From positions 1 through 64,000 of the forward strand of contig NZ_FQUC01000012.1 of NCBI RefSeq assembly GCF_900128985.1: a DNA stretch of 64,000 bases, read 5' to 3'. This document shows, piece by piece, positions 51,681 to 61,228 of this stretch (its first letter is position 1; each line of letters opens with the position of its first letter). A program made the translations under genes and the position numbers. This stretch comes from Indolivaga macrotermitis (GTDB taxonomy: Bacteria; Bacteroidota; Bacteroidia; Bacteroidales; Dysgonomonadaceae). The notes beneath the pieces were generated by a model. It saw only the letters and a list, made by a program, of their open reading frames with translations, was not told the DNA's origin and searched no databases.

Positions 51681-54667
51681 CTTTTCTTTTTTACTTTGCT
51701 ATTTCTCTTCTTCGTCATTGTCTCCAAAAACACCAATACCCTATCGTCTCTGGTTCCATAATTCTCGACCATTATCCTAAACGACCGTTTATAAACATCA
51801 CGCACCATAGACACATCTATTTTTCGCCACAGAGTATTAAGATGAGGTAATAATCCCTTCTCTCCTAACCTTCCGGCAACAGCCTCATCGGTATGTTGTT
51901 CCAAACGTCGCATGTACCACATCATCCGTCGAACAGCTTTTTCGTGCTCATTGCACAGCCGGATAGGATTGATCATATCTTCTATTGTCAGAATATCTAC
52001 TTTTATATTAAATGTATTATCGGCAGACCATCCCCGCAGATTGTTGCGTGGTTGCTTATTTGGAGTCTGCACGGGTTTAATCGGTCTGGCTTCGCGGACA
52101 GGCTTTGGCTGAACCACAGGCTGAGGATTCGGATTAACCGGTTTCTTTACAAATTTAGTACGGATAGTTTTCCATAATACATCAAATGATCCATATCTGA
52201 CATACACAAAAAGAGGGATGCTAACACAACTGAGAATAACGATCATAATTATTTCCGGAGCTTTGACACCCGAAGCCTCCTCTTCCGTCAGAGACTCTTC
52301 TTCATTTTCTGACTCCTGTTGCCGTTGATGGGCTGTTATGAGGCTATCCACATCCAAACGATACAAATTCAAATCATCATAAAGCCCCTCTTGCTCCTGC
52401 AGTCTTACTGCTTCTTCTTTCTTCCATATATCATATTGCTTGACAAATTTACTCAATTCGCCTTCCGGATGATCATAAAACTTATAGTATGCAGACTTCG
52501 ATAAATTATCTTCTGTGATTTCAACACCATGGTCTTCCCAAAACTTAATCACCATAAAATAAGAACTGGCCTCGGGCGATAATAATATAAAATCAATAGC
52601 CATCATTGCAATGTCCTCAGCCCTGTTTCGTGAAACACGGGCGCCTTTATCCGAAAGAAAGATAAGCATACTATAATCTTTATTCTGGGATGCTTTGACC
52701 AAAGGACTTTCCATTTCATCTTTCAGATTAAGTATTGCACCTTTTTCCAAAAGAAGATCTACAATAACCGTATTACGGCTATCTACCGCAAAGTCAAGTA
52801 CAGATGTGCCCTTCAGTCCTAACAATTTAGACCTGACCTTAGCATTCGTATAGGCCGAGATATTATCGATTCTGTAATTTACATTAGCCCCTTGACGAAT
52901 AAGTAATCCAATCATTTTCTGATCTTTGTTTTCAATTGCCTTCATAAGCAGGCTTACTCCATATTCGTCTGTCAGGTTAGCCGAAAGACCGGATCTGAGA
53001 AAAGACTCTGTTTCCTTATACTTATTTTCCTCTACAGCTGTCAATAAGATCTTTTCTTCTCTGGTAATCGCTTCCTGTTGAGCATAACTATGGAATGAAA
53101 ACAAAGAGAGGATAAACATAATCGAAAGAAAGAACCATTTAACCTTTGACCTTTTCTTTCTTCTATCCATCCTTTTTAAGAATTTAAATACCCTGTCGTC
53201 CCTCTGTCCATAATCTTTGACCATAAGGTAAAGAGAGCGTTTATACACATCCCTGATTACAGACATATCAACCTTCTCCAGAAGAAGATCCAGATGAGGA
53301 AGTAATCCCTTTTCCCCTAATCTCCCGGCAACAGCCTCATCGGTATGTTGCTCCAAACGGCGCATATACCACATCATCCGTCGAACAGCTTTTTCGTGCT
53401 CATTGCACAGCCGGATAGGATTGATCATATCTTCTATTGTCAGAATATCTACTTTTATATTAAATGTATTATCAACAGACCATCCTTTCGGATTTTCCGG
53501 TAGTTCTTTTTTTCTTGTAAGCCTCTGTAGTAATGCAGGCTTCTCTTCGGTCTGAGTACCTGTTATCGTACGCCTATTTATAAAGGATGCGACCTTCTTA
53601 AATATTCTTTCATGCAGGAACTCTCTTATTCGTACAAGCCCGTATCTATTATACACATATACCAAAGCACATAACATAAGCACTATCCCGATAACGAGGT
53701 TCCTCCAAACGCTAAAATTATAAAGTTCTATTTCCCGAGCTTCTCTTTTCTCATCCTCATATGCTGTCGCTGATTGGTGCGTTTTCCGGATTTCACGGTC
53801 ATTCCAGTATTGAGCGATATACTTCTCTTTTTCCCATACAGCCCTTTGGTCTCTAAACTCTTTTTCCTCAGGTGACTCTTCATCTATTCTGGCGTGCCTT
53901 TCATGATAAGCAAACATAAAGTCATCTATTGCCCTTGTGCTCCACTCCCTGTCGTATCTTCTCATCGAAGATGGCATATTATAATAAATCCGTGCCGACT
54001 GTTCTAAATTTGCGGGAACAATAGCTAGCTTTTGATAGCTCTTCCAAAGATCCACAACCCTGAAAAAAGATTCTTCAACTAGTAGAATTCCCTGATATTT
54101 AGAAATAACCGTCGTACCCAGTATATCCCAAGCTATTCTGTCAGAAACCCTCGCCTTGTTACGGAACAAGTATCCAAGCATCTCATAATCGAGATTCTCA
54201 GAGGCTATGAGCAAAGGACTTTCTGACTCATTTTCAGGATTAAGTTCTGCTCCTCGTTTCAACAACATATCCACAATAGTCGTATCTCCTGTCTGAACAG
54301 CAAAATAAAGTACATTCAAACCGAATAACTCGGTATTTATATTCCGGACATTCTGTATCCCTTCGGTATTTCTAGTATTGATCTTATAATTTACATCAGC
54401 ACCTTTAGAGAGTAACAATTCGATTACATCTTCATATTCATCTTGTACAGCCAGCATCAAAAGACTTTGCTCATAAATATCGGTAATATCAGGAGACACT
54501 CCTATATCCAGACAATAAGCAGCAGACTCATAATCACCATATTGAACTGCTCTCAGCAATTCCTTTTCCGATTCGGATACTGCCGGTTTCCGGACACAAG
54601 CTAGCAAACCGAAAGCTATAAATGCAATCAGCAGAAACAATGGCTTGTGAGCACGGATAAACCTCAT
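51677..54667 (-). CDS. double-unit ankyrin-repeat/TM protein, array units 1 and 2 fused
   Basis: This 996-residue protein contains two complete copies of the architecture. Unit 1 (about 1-505) has lipobox LLAC (Cys 24), ankyrins about 33-170, linker to 315, TM about 322-342 and C-domain 395-500. Unit 2 (about 506-996) has an internal signal-like helix (510-529, ending SYAQ), ankyrins about 535-680, TM about 805-825 and C-domain 879-985. The two C-domains differ by only one residue over about 65 positions (GWSVDNT versus GWSADNT), and 105 bases are identical (53369-53473 and 51917-52021). An internal ATG at 53170 lies at the junction (MDRRKKRSK). Signal peptidase could cut after the second SYAQ, yielding two proteins. 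Confidence 0.75.
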   Translation of the reverse strand: MRFIRAHKPLFLLIAFIAFGLLACVRKPAVSESEKELLRAVQYGDYESAAYCLDIGVSPDITDIYEQSLLMLAVQDEYEDVIELLLSKGADVNYKINTRNTEGIQNVRNINTELFGLNVLYFAVQTGDTTIVDMLLKRGAELNPENESESPLLIASENLDYEMLGYLFRNKARVSDRIAWDILGTTVISKYQGILLVEESFFRVVDLWKSYQKLAIVPANLEQSARIYYNMPSSMRRYDREWSTRAIDDFMFAYHERHARIDEESPEEKEFRDQRAVWEKEKYIAQYWNDREIRKTHQSATAYEDEKREAREIELYNFSVWRNLVIGIVLMLCALVYVYNRYGLVRIREFLHERIFKKVASFINRRTITGTQTEEKPALLQRLTRKKELPENPKGWSVDNTFNIKVDILTIEDMINPIRLCNEHEKAVRRMMWYMRRLEQHTDEAVAGRLGEKGLLPHLDLLLEKVDMSVIRDVYKRSLYLMVKDYGQRDDRVFKFLKRMDRRKKRSKVKWFFLSIMFILSLFSFHSYAQQEAITREEKILLTAVEENKYKETESFLRSGLSANLTDEYGVSLLMKAIENKDQKMIGLLIRQGANVNYRIDNISAYTNAKVRSKLLGLKGTSVLDFAVDSRNTVIVDLLLEKGAILNLKDEMESPLVKASQNKDYSMLIFLSDKGARVSRNRAEDIAMMAIDFILLSPEASSYFMVIKFWEDHGVEITEDNLSKSAYYKFYDHPEGELSKFVKQYDIWKKEEAVRLQEQEGLYDDLNLYRLDVDSLITAHQRQQESENEEESLTEEEASGVKAPEIIMIVILSCVSIPLFVYVRYGSFDVLWKTIRTKFVKKPVNPNPQPVVQPKPVREARPIKPVQTPNKQPRNNLRGWSADNTFNIKVDILTIEDMINPIRLCNEHEKAVRRMMWYMRRLEQHTDEAVAGRLGEKGLLPHLNTLWRKIDVSMVRDVYKRSFRIMVENYGTRDDRVLVFLETMTKKRNSKVKKKR

Positions 54668-54673
54668 AGGCGA

Positions 54674-55384
54674 TTACCTAACAAAACGGTTATAATACTG
54701 CATCGGCATAAACCGGGGCACATAAGGTTCGACACCGATACTGTCTAAATAATCGTTCATTTGCGCCTTTGACTTAAATTTAGAGATATCTTTTGATCCA
54801 AAATCAAGAACAACATATTCAACCTTTGCACTATCCCATCTCGACTCACAACAAGCCAACAAGTGTTTGCGGTCGAAAGTAAATTCCGTCACTCCATTTA
54901 ATACCGTTTCGGCACTATTGGTACTTGCAAAGGCATTTTTCACAAGAGATTCGTCTTGAATACTTGCATAGTCATCCGCATCTATCACTATCATCGAATA
55001 AGGATAGACCAATGGCATGCGGTAATAATCCCTGAATCCACAAGAATAGAAAAACGGAGGTGGTATTTTTCCGGCCGTAGGTTGCAATGATTTGATACTA
55101 TCCATAAAAGAAGACTCCGGAAAACGGGATGACAAAACCTCGCTCATAGCTTCCACAAACACGTTAGCTCCGTCTTTAGTTTCTTTCATCAATACGGTTC
55201 CCAGCATATAACTCAAATATCCGGCAGAAGAAATCCCTCCGATTATAGCAAGAAAAGCTATACCTAGCGAGAGAGACAGGGTATTGCGGTTTCGCCGCTT
55301 TACTACAGCTATTATTAATGAAGCCAGAACAGTAATACCGCACAAAATGCAGATTACTACTAAAATTATCCCTTTCAGTATCAT
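54674..55384 (-). CDS. two-TM membrane protein heading the ankyrin operon
   Basis: This 236-residue protein has two N-terminal TM helices (about 3-27 and 37-62) and a soluble C-terminal part (about 70-236) with several Cys (FFYSCGFRDYY, LLACCESRWD). I recognise no family. It lies 6 bp upstream of the double ankyrin gene on the same strand and is very likely the first gene of that operon, so a role in the same complex is likely. Orientation of the soluble part is uncertain; two TMs from an N-in start would leave it cytosolic. Confidence 0.6.
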   Translation of the reverse strand: MILKGIILVVICILCGITVLASLIIAVVKRRNRNTLSLSLGIAFLAIIGGISSAGYLSYMLGTVLMKETKDGANVFVEAMSEVLSSRFPESSFMDSIKSLQPTAGKIPPPFFYSCGFRDYYRMPLVYPYSMIVIDADDYASIQDESLVKNAFASTNSAETVLNGVTEFTFDRKHLLACCESRWDSAKVEYVVLDFGSKDISKFKSKAQMNDYLDSIGVEPYVPRFMPMQYYNRFVR

Positions 55385-55475
55385 ACGTTTATTCAGAATA
55401 AGTGTTGCCTCTCAAAGATAAGTTACTTTTTCGAAAGCTGAAAATCTGAGTACTGATATTCAACCAACAACACTT

Positions 55476-55490
55476 TGCAACACAGTTGCA
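55476..55490. promoter_or_regulatory. inverted repeat TGCAAC-ACA-GTTGCA, candidate metal-regulator operator
   Basis: This perfect 6-bp inverted repeat with 3-nt spacer is directly upstream of the P-ATPase promoter box. The geometry suits a dimeric repressor such as a Fur/Zur- or ArsR-type protein, but no regulator gene is adjacent. Confidence 0.4.
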
Positions 55491-55502
55491 TTCGTTATCC
55501 GG

Positions 55503-55510
55503 TATCTTTG
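55503..55510 (+). promoter_or_regulatory. -7 promoter box (TATCTTTG) for the P-type ATPase
   Basis: TATCTTTG is an exact TAnnTTTG match, 39 bases upstream of ATG 55550. Confidence 0.5.
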
Positions 55511-55549
55511 TATCATTAATTCTAAATAATAACTATAAATATCAAATAT

Positions 55550-57481
55550 ATGTCACATTCACATAGTTGCAGCTGTCAGTCTCACTGCGAAACTAATGAA
55601 CACGAACATGATCACGGGAATGGTTCCTCGTGGAAAGTATACTTACCTGTAGCCGCCAGCCTCATATTATTATTTGCAGGTATCGGATTCGATTACTTCG
55701 ACACTCCATTTTTTTACGGTTATATTCGCTTGTTTTGGTATATAGCTGCATACATACCTGTAGCATATCCGGTTTTGAAGGAAACGATCGAAGGATTTAT
55801 GCAAAAAGAATTCTTTACCGAATTCTCTCTGATGTTCATTGCGACATTAGGTGCATTTATTATCGGGGAGTACCCCGAAGGTGTAGCCGTTATGCTATTT
55901 TACACCATAGGCGAACTTTTTCAGGGAGCCGCTGTAAATAAGGCAAAAGGCAATATAAAGGCATTACTGGATGTGCGCCCCGACAGCGCATTTGTATACA
56001 GAGATGGAAAATACACTCAGGTACCACCAGAAACAGTCAGTATCGGGGAACGGATACAAGTAAAAGCCGGAGAAAAAGTACCGCTCGACGGTAAGATTCT
56101 ATCCGAGAGAAGCAGTTTCAATACTTCTGCCTTAACAGGTGAAAGCAAACCCAAAACCATACAACAAGGGGAAACTGTACTTGCAGGTATGCTTAACCTT
56201 GATAAGGTGATCGAAATAGAGGTCGAAAAAGTATATTCCGACAGTTCCCTAGCCAAAATACTCGATATGGTACAAAATGCCACATCCCGCAAAGCCAAGA
56301 CAGAACTGTTGATCCGTAAACTGGCTAAAGTTTATACTCCGATTGTGTTTTTTCTGGCAGTAGCGATAACCGTTATCCCGTTCTTTATCGTAAATAATTA
56401 TATCTTCAGCGAATGGCTGTACCGTGGGCTTGTATTTCTCGTTATATCGTGCCCTTGCGCACTGGTAATTTCTATTCCTTTAGGATATTTCGGGGGGATA
56501 GGTGCAGCATCGTCTCATGGGATACTATTCAAAGGAGCCAATTATCTCGACCTGATGACGAAGGTTAATACTGTTGTCATGGATAAAACAGGTACACTTA
56601 CGGAAGGTGTTTTTAAAGTGCAGAGAGTAGAAACGATAAGCAGAGACAGTGATAGTTTTCTGGAGATAATAGCATCACTCGAAAACAACTCCAACCACCC
56701 GATAGCAAAAGCCATATCTGCATATCGTGGAGACAAAATCCTACTGGAAGTATCGGAGGTAGAAGAAATTCCGGGACATGGGTTAAAGGGTACAGTAAAC
56801 GGACAAACCGTTTTGGCCGGAAACACCAAATTGTTGAAGAAATACGGTATTTCGTACGATCCGGTAATTGATACTATCGTAGAAACCATTGTCGTTGCGG
56901 CTATCGATAATCAGTATGCAGGATACATAACTATTGCCGACCAAGTAAAAGAAGACGCGGAAAAAGCCGTTGCTGAAATGCATCGCTTAGGAATACGGAA
57001 AACAGTTGTACTGAGTGGAGATAAAACCTCTATAACCGAAAAACTGGCCCGAAGCCTTGGTATAGATTCTGCCTACGGAGATTTATTACCCGAAGACAAA
57101 GTTCATTATCTGGAACAACTAAAAGCAGACAAAGAGAATATTATTGCATTCGTAGGAGACGGCATTAACGATGCTCCTGCATTAGCTCTCAGCGATATCG
57201 GCATTGCTATGGGAGGTATGGGAAGCGATGCAGCTATAGAAGTAGCCGATGTGGTAATACAGACCGATCAGCCGTCCAAAATAGCCACAGCCATAAATAT
57301 AGCTAAAGCAACCCGGCAAATTGTTTTTCAGAATATCATACTGGCCATCGTTATAAAGGTTGCAGTACTATTTCTAGGGGCATTCGCTGTTGCCAGTATG
57401 TGGGAAGCCGTATTTGCCGATGTGGGTGTAGCACTACTTGCCATACTGAATGCAGTCCGCATTATGAAGAAAAAGTTTTAA
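55550..57481 (+). CDS. heavy-metal P1B-type ATPase, Zn/Cd/Pb type
   Basis: This 643-residue metal-efflux ATPase begins with a His/Cys-rich metal-binding tail instead of an HMA domain (SHSHSCSCQSHC, EHEHDHG). It then has P1B TM helices, the TGESKP actuator loop, the CPC motif in VISCPCALVIS, the phosphorylation site DKTGTLTE, the SNHPIAKAI (HP) motif and the GDGINDAPALA hinge. CPC plus the His-rich tail favours zinc/cadmium export (CadA/ZntA-like) over copper, but this is not proven. A candidate operator precedes the promoter. Confidence 0.9.
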   Translation: MSHSHSCSCQSHCETNEHEHDHGNGSSWKVYLPVAASLILLFAGIGFDYFDTPFFYGYIRLFWYIAAYIPVAYPVLKETIEGFMQKEFFTEFSLMFIATLGAFIIGEYPEGVAVMLFYTIGELFQGAAVNKAKGNIKALLDVRPDSAFVYRDGKYTQVPPETVSIGERIQVKAGEKVPLDGKILSERSSFNTSALTGESKPKTIQQGETVLAGMLNLDKVIEIEVEKVYSDSSLAKILDMVQNATSRKAKTELLIRKLAKVYTPIVFFLAVAITVIPFFIVNNYIFSEWLYRGLVFLVISCPCALVISIPLGYFGGIGAASSHGILFKGANYLDLMTKVNTVVMDKTGTLTEGVFKVQRVETISRDSDSFLEIIASLENNSNHPIAKAISAYRGDKILLEVSEVEEIPGHGLKGTVNGQTVLAGNTKLLKKYGISYDPVIDTIVETIVVAAIDNQYAGYITIADQVKEDAEKAVAEMHRLGIRKTVVLSGDKTSITEKLARSLGIDSAYGDLLPEDKVHYLEQLKADKENIIAFVGDGINDAPALALSDIGIAMGGMGSDAAIEVADVVIQTDQPSKIATAINIAKATRQIVFQNIILAIVIKVAVLFLGAFAVASMWEAVFADVGVALLAILNAVRIMKKKF

Positions 57482-57493
57482 CCATATCAAAAG

Positions 57494-57527
57494 CAAATCA
57501 CCTCGACCGAAAGACTGAGGTGATTTG
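57494..57527. terminator. bidirectional terminator after the P-type ATPase
   Basis: CAAATCACCTC pairs exactly with GAGGTGATTTG around a 12-nt loop, between convergent genes. Confidence 0.75.
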
Positions 57528-57540
57528 ATCTTATTATTTC

Positions 57541-58755
57541 TTACTTCAAAAAATCGCTTATCTTGTCAAACGTTAATCTGAACTGATAATCTACTTCGTC
57601 AGCAATTTTTGTCAGTGACGGAAACGGATCTTCGTGTTTGTACTTATAAGGAAAATCAAGTATATCGACTCTAATTGGCACATCGCGTTTACTGCCTTTC
57701 AGTGTATTAATAACCTCATAGGCAGGTACAACCTCATCCTGAGCTAAAGTCACAGCATAGAACTGATGGCTCATGGAACGGTATTTTTCATCACGGTAAC
57801 TAGTCAAAGTTTTATAGTTGAGCATACATCTGAAATTAACCCCCTCTTCGTAGGGTACATTCAAATATTTGTGAAGAAGCGGATCATTTTTCATATGGCT
57901 ATCCAGATGTTCCACCACATACGAATACAGGCTCACATTGGCTTCACTATCAAGTATAAACTTTGAAACGGGCGATAAGCGGTTAAAAACAGCTCCACCA
58001 CAGAAAGTAGCATACCGGGAGTCCGAAAAGTATCCGTTTTTGTTACTCATCATCAATATTTCACCCAAGAAAGTCCCGATGGAATATGAAAAAAAGTCGA
58101 TTCCGGCATCAGCATCAATTGCAGGATGATTTCCGGCTTTGATGTTTTCCACAAACTGGATCACATCATAATAGGTTTGTAACCCCGACCAGATAAACCG
58201 CTGAGGCTTATTATGTAAACGGGTACTGATAGCTACATTAGACAAGCTTGAGCTGATAACAAGCGGATGCCTCAGCTTGCGCTGTTCGCTTATCTTGTAC
58301 ATTTCATGAGCATTGCTCCATACTGCAGGGGCACGGTTCATATGAAAAGCAATAGGGAACATTACAATTCCTTTACCGGTTTTTTCTGCCAGATATTTAG
58401 CCCAAGGCAAATATTTGCTCCAGTATTTTTCATTAAAACCATGAAAAAACAGAATTATGTCTTTTGCTTTCTTCTGGTCTTTCCGCATAATTACATGATA
58501 ACGGAACTTAAGATTCTCGGTAATTTCAGCATCTGTTTTATTCAGCATATCCTGAATAATATCAGGCTCATATTCTTCCGAAATTCCGTGCGGATATTCA
58601 TAATCGGTTTTATTATCCTCTCCTCCGGGAAGGATTGAACAGCTTTTCACTTCAAAATCGAAGTTTCGCAATACGAGATTTTCATCTATTGCTATCTCAT
58701 CATCTGTATAATTTTCGATTGCTTTAAGATGATTGAATAAATCAATGTATTTCAT
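57541..58755 (-). CDS. DUF6051-like alpha/beta-hydrolase protein
   Basis: This 404-residue cytosolic protein has alpha/beta-hydrolase features: the early DIILFFHGFNEKYW strand with oxyanion-type HGFN, a nucleophile elbow FSYSIGTF (Ser about 236), an acidic residue in LAQDEVVP (about 353) and a late His in YKHEDPFPS (about 383). It matches the general pattern of DUF6051 family proteins, whose substrate is unknown. It is monocistronic, between the P-ATPase terminator and cbiA. Confidence 0.72.
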   Translation of the reverse strand: MKYIDLFNHLKAIENYTDDEIAIDENLVLRNFDFEVKSCSILPGGEDNKTDYEYPHGISEEYEPDIIQDMLNKTDAEITENLKFRYHVIMRKDQKKAKDIILFFHGFNEKYWSKYLPWAKYLAEKTGKGIVMFPIAFHMNRAPAVWSNAHEMYKISEQRKLRHPLVISSSLSNVAISTRLHNKPQRFIWSGLQTYYDVIQFVENIKAGNHPAIDADAGIDFFSYSIGTFLGEILMMSNKNGYFSDSRYATFCGGAVFNRLSPVSKFILDSEANVSLYSYVVEHLDSHMKNDPLLHKYLNVPYEEGVNFRCMLNYKTLTSYRDEKYRSMSHQFYAVTLAQDEVVPAYEVINTLKGSKRDVPIRVDILDFPYKYKHEDPFPSLTKIADEVDYQFRLTFDKISDFLK

Positions 58756-58889
58756 CGGCCTTTCAAATAAAAAAACAGTTTAATCCACTTTATTGTATTG
58801 ACTTTAAAGTTACATATTATTTACTGAGCTATACAATTAACCCTAGCATTGTTTTGTTAAGAATTGTAATACTCATTTTATAAAAAAAT

Positions 58890-60185
58890 CTACCCGAACA
58901 AATCTATCAAATCAAATTCACCCCAATAGATATGGGTATAACCGGCCAAAACGTTTTTATACCGCAAAAGCCCGGTATCGGTCGCCACTCCTTTGGCTGT
59001 ATATATAGTAGCCTCAGAGGACAATTTTCCGTCATTTTCTATCCTTGAATAATGAAACTCATGCCCTTTCACATTCAACCCTGCATACTTAAATGCACGA
59101 TACCCCAGCTTCAGCTTCATATTTTGCATAGTTGCTTCCTGAGGGAAAATACCAACAACAGGGTATTTCATCCCTTCTTTATCTACAATAGATTCACATA
59201 AATACATCATACCACCACATTCGGCCCAGATATTACCTCCTCGATCTGCAAAATCTTTCATAGCTGCGAGCATTTGTTTATTGCCACTCAACTCGAGTAA
59301 ATATAATTCGGGATACCCTCCGGGAAGATATATCAAATCAGCATCGGGTAAGTATCTGTCTCTTAGCGGACTAAAAAAGTGCACGTTGTATTTTTCTCCG
59401 AGTGCAGATATATTCTCCTGATATACAAAATTGAAGGCTTCGTCAAAAGCGACAGCCACATTTAATGCTTTGTTTGTATCCCTACCCGATTCTTTCATAT
59501 ACTCAAGAGGCTTAGCCTGAGTAATCTCCAACAGACGATCAATGTTGATATGTTTTTCAACCAGCCCGGCTACTTTATCGGCAAATTCATCAAATACGAA
59601 CTGCTCATCGATATTTAATCCCAAATGCCGGGAAGGAATCTCCACTTCGGCATTTTTCGGCATATAGCCTAAAGCTTCCAATCCTACATCAGTACAAGCA
59701 TCTTTCAGAAAGCTGTAATGAGATTCGGACGCCACAAAATTAAATATAACACCTGCAATATTGATATCCTTATAGAAATTCTTAAATCCGTAAAGTAATG
59801 CAGCAGCAGAATATGCCATCGATTTGGCATTAATAACCAATATCACCGGCTGACCTGTCAAACGGGCAACAGAAGCACTACTGCCCTGCATACGGTCATA
59901 CCCGTCGAAAAGCCCCATTACACCTTCGGTCACACACACATCCTTATCGTGGGCATACTTCGCAAAAATAGTTTTGACATGAGATTCGGACGCCAAAAAT
60001 AGATCCAGATTGACAGACTTATTACCCGAAGCCAGATCATGGTATTTAATATCGATATAGTCGGGACCGCATTTGAATGGCTGTGTAGATAATCCTCTTT
60101 TTCTCAAGGCCCTCAACAATCCCAAAGTGAGAGTTGTTTTGCCCGACCCAGAAGTGGTTGCCGAAATTAGAAATCGTGAACTCAT
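58890..60185 (-). CDS. cbiA: cobyrinate a,c-diamide synthase
   Basis: This 431-residue enzyme (from ATG 60185) amidates cobyrinate with glutamine and ATP. It has an N-terminal dethiobiotin-synthetase-like ATP domain (SATTSGSGKTTLTLGLLRAL, FKCGPDYIDIKYH, VTEGVMGLFDGYD) and a C-terminal glutamine amidotransferase domain (YLPGGYPELYLLEL, the nucleophile in WAECGGMMYL, and late HEFHYSRIE). A longer frame to 60224 exists, but a TATCTTTG box at 60211-60218 lies inside it. It is isolated from the other cobalamin genes in the window. Confidence 0.93.
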   Translation of the reverse strand: MSSRFLISATTSGSGKTTLTLGLLRALRKRGLSTQPFKCGPDYIDIKYHDLASGNKSVNLDLFLASESHVKTIFAKYAHDKDVCVTEGVMGLFDGYDRMQGSSASVARLTGQPVILVINAKSMAYSAAALLYGFKNFYKDINIAGVIFNFVASESHYSFLKDACTDVGLEALGYMPKNAEVEIPSRHLGLNIDEQFVFDEFADKVAGLVEKHINIDRLLEITQAKPLEYMKESGRDTNKALNVAVAFDEAFNFVYQENISALGEKYNVHFFSPLRDRYLPDADLIYLPGGYPELYLLELSGNKQMLAAMKDFADRGGNIWAECGGMMYLCESIVDKEGMKYPVVGIFPQEATMQNMKLKLGYRAFKYAGLNVKGHEFHYSRIENDGKLSSEATIYTAKGVATDTGLLRYKNVLAGYTHIYWGEFDLIDLFG

Positions 60186-60210
60186 AAAATGTATAGTTTT
60201 ACTATACTTA

Positions 60211-60218
60211 CAAAGATA
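60211..60218 (-). promoter_or_regulatory. -7 promoter box (TATCTTTG) for cbiA
   Basis: Minus-strand TATCTTTG, 26 bases upstream of ATG 60185. A partial palindrome (GTACAAAA/TTCTGTAC) overlaps the region upstream. No riboswitch core is visible here. Confidence 0.5.
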
Positions 60219-60263
60219 GTACAAAACAGATTTTCTGTACAGAAATTTTCATCCATATTGTAA

Positions 60264-60294
60264 AGGCGGCTCGCCGATAAACGACAAGCCGCCT
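60264..60294 (-). terminator. GC-rich hairpin after the aldo/keto reductase
   Basis: AGGCGGCT (60264-60271) pairs exactly with AGCCGCCT (60287-60294); it lies downstream of the reductase stop and upstream of cbiA. Confidence 0.55.
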
Positions 60295-60391
60295 GGAGAT
60301 AAAAACCATTAACTGAATAATTAATCAAAAGTAAGCATTAAGTAACTGTTATTTAAACAATATCAAATGCTATATCTTATTTATACAAAAA

Positions 60392-61228
60392 TTAGAAATC
60401 GAATGTTTCGGGATCAGACCCCAGCCTCTGATTCTTATTCAATGCACTTATCCGGGATACATCTTCGGCCGAAAGCTGAAAATCTGTAATACTCAGGTTT
60501 TCAATCAATCTTTCGCGGCGCACCGATTTTGGTATTACAATAACGCCTCTCTCATGATTCCACCGTAGAACGATCTGAGCCGGTGTTTTGTCATATTTTT
60601 TTGCCAGCTCCAATATTACCGGATTGCTCAGTACATCGGACTTACCGGCTCCCAAAGGCCCCCATGCCTGAGGATATATTTTTTTTGTTTTGCAATAACT
60701 CACCACATCTTCCTGGGTCAGATACGGATAACATTCTATCTGATTAACTGCCGGAACGATGTTCGCGTGCCTCAACAGATCGTCAAGATGGTGCGGATTA
60801 TAATTGCTTACACCTATAGCCTGTGCCTTACCTTGTTTATAGATGTGTTCCATTTCGTTCCATACCGACACGTATGTCTCTTTTACAGGCCAGTGCACCA
60901 GATAAAGATCTACATAATCAGTATCCAGATGTTTAAGACTGGCATTTATAGCTTCCTGAATTTGTCCCGACCTCTGATCGGCATTCCATAGTTTTGTAGT
61001 AAGGAAGATATCCTGACGTGGAACGCCCGAGTCTCGTATCGCCTTTCCTACAGCTTCTTCGTTACCATATATCATAGCAGTATCAATATGTCTGTATCCT
61101 ACAGATAACGCAAGCTTTACAGTTTCGTAAGCAATATTTGCATCTTCTACACGAAAGACCCCCACCCCCACAGCAGGTATCTTAATGCCATTATTCAAAA
61201 CAAACTCTTTCATACTTTTATATTTCAT
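60392..61228 (-). CDS. aldo/keto reductase
   Basis: This 278-residue NADPH-dependent reductase has a TIM-barrel with the aldo/keto reductase tetrad: DTAMIYGN (D and Tyr), Lys in FLTTKLW and His in YLVHWP. NADP-binding segments VIPKSVRRERLIENL and the GVSNYNPHHL strand are present. It reduces aldehydes or ketones; the substrate is undetermined. An internal ATG at 61213 (MKEFVLNNG) is an equally plausible start. It is followed upstream by another reductase on the same strand. Confidence 0.9.
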   Translation of the reverse strand: MKYKSMKEFVLNNGIKIPAVGVGVFRVEDANIAYETVKLALSVGYRHIDTAMIYGNEEAVGKAIRDSGVPRQDIFLTTKLWNADQRSGQIQEAINASLKHLDTDYVDLYLVHWPVKETYVSVWNEMEHIYKQGKAQAIGVSNYNPHHLDDLLRHANIVPAVNQIECYPYLTQEDVVSYCKTKKIYPQAWGPLGAGKSDVLSNPVILELAKKYDKTPAQIVLRWNHERGVIVIPKSVRRERLIENLSITDFQLSAEDVSRISALNKNQRLGSDPETFDF

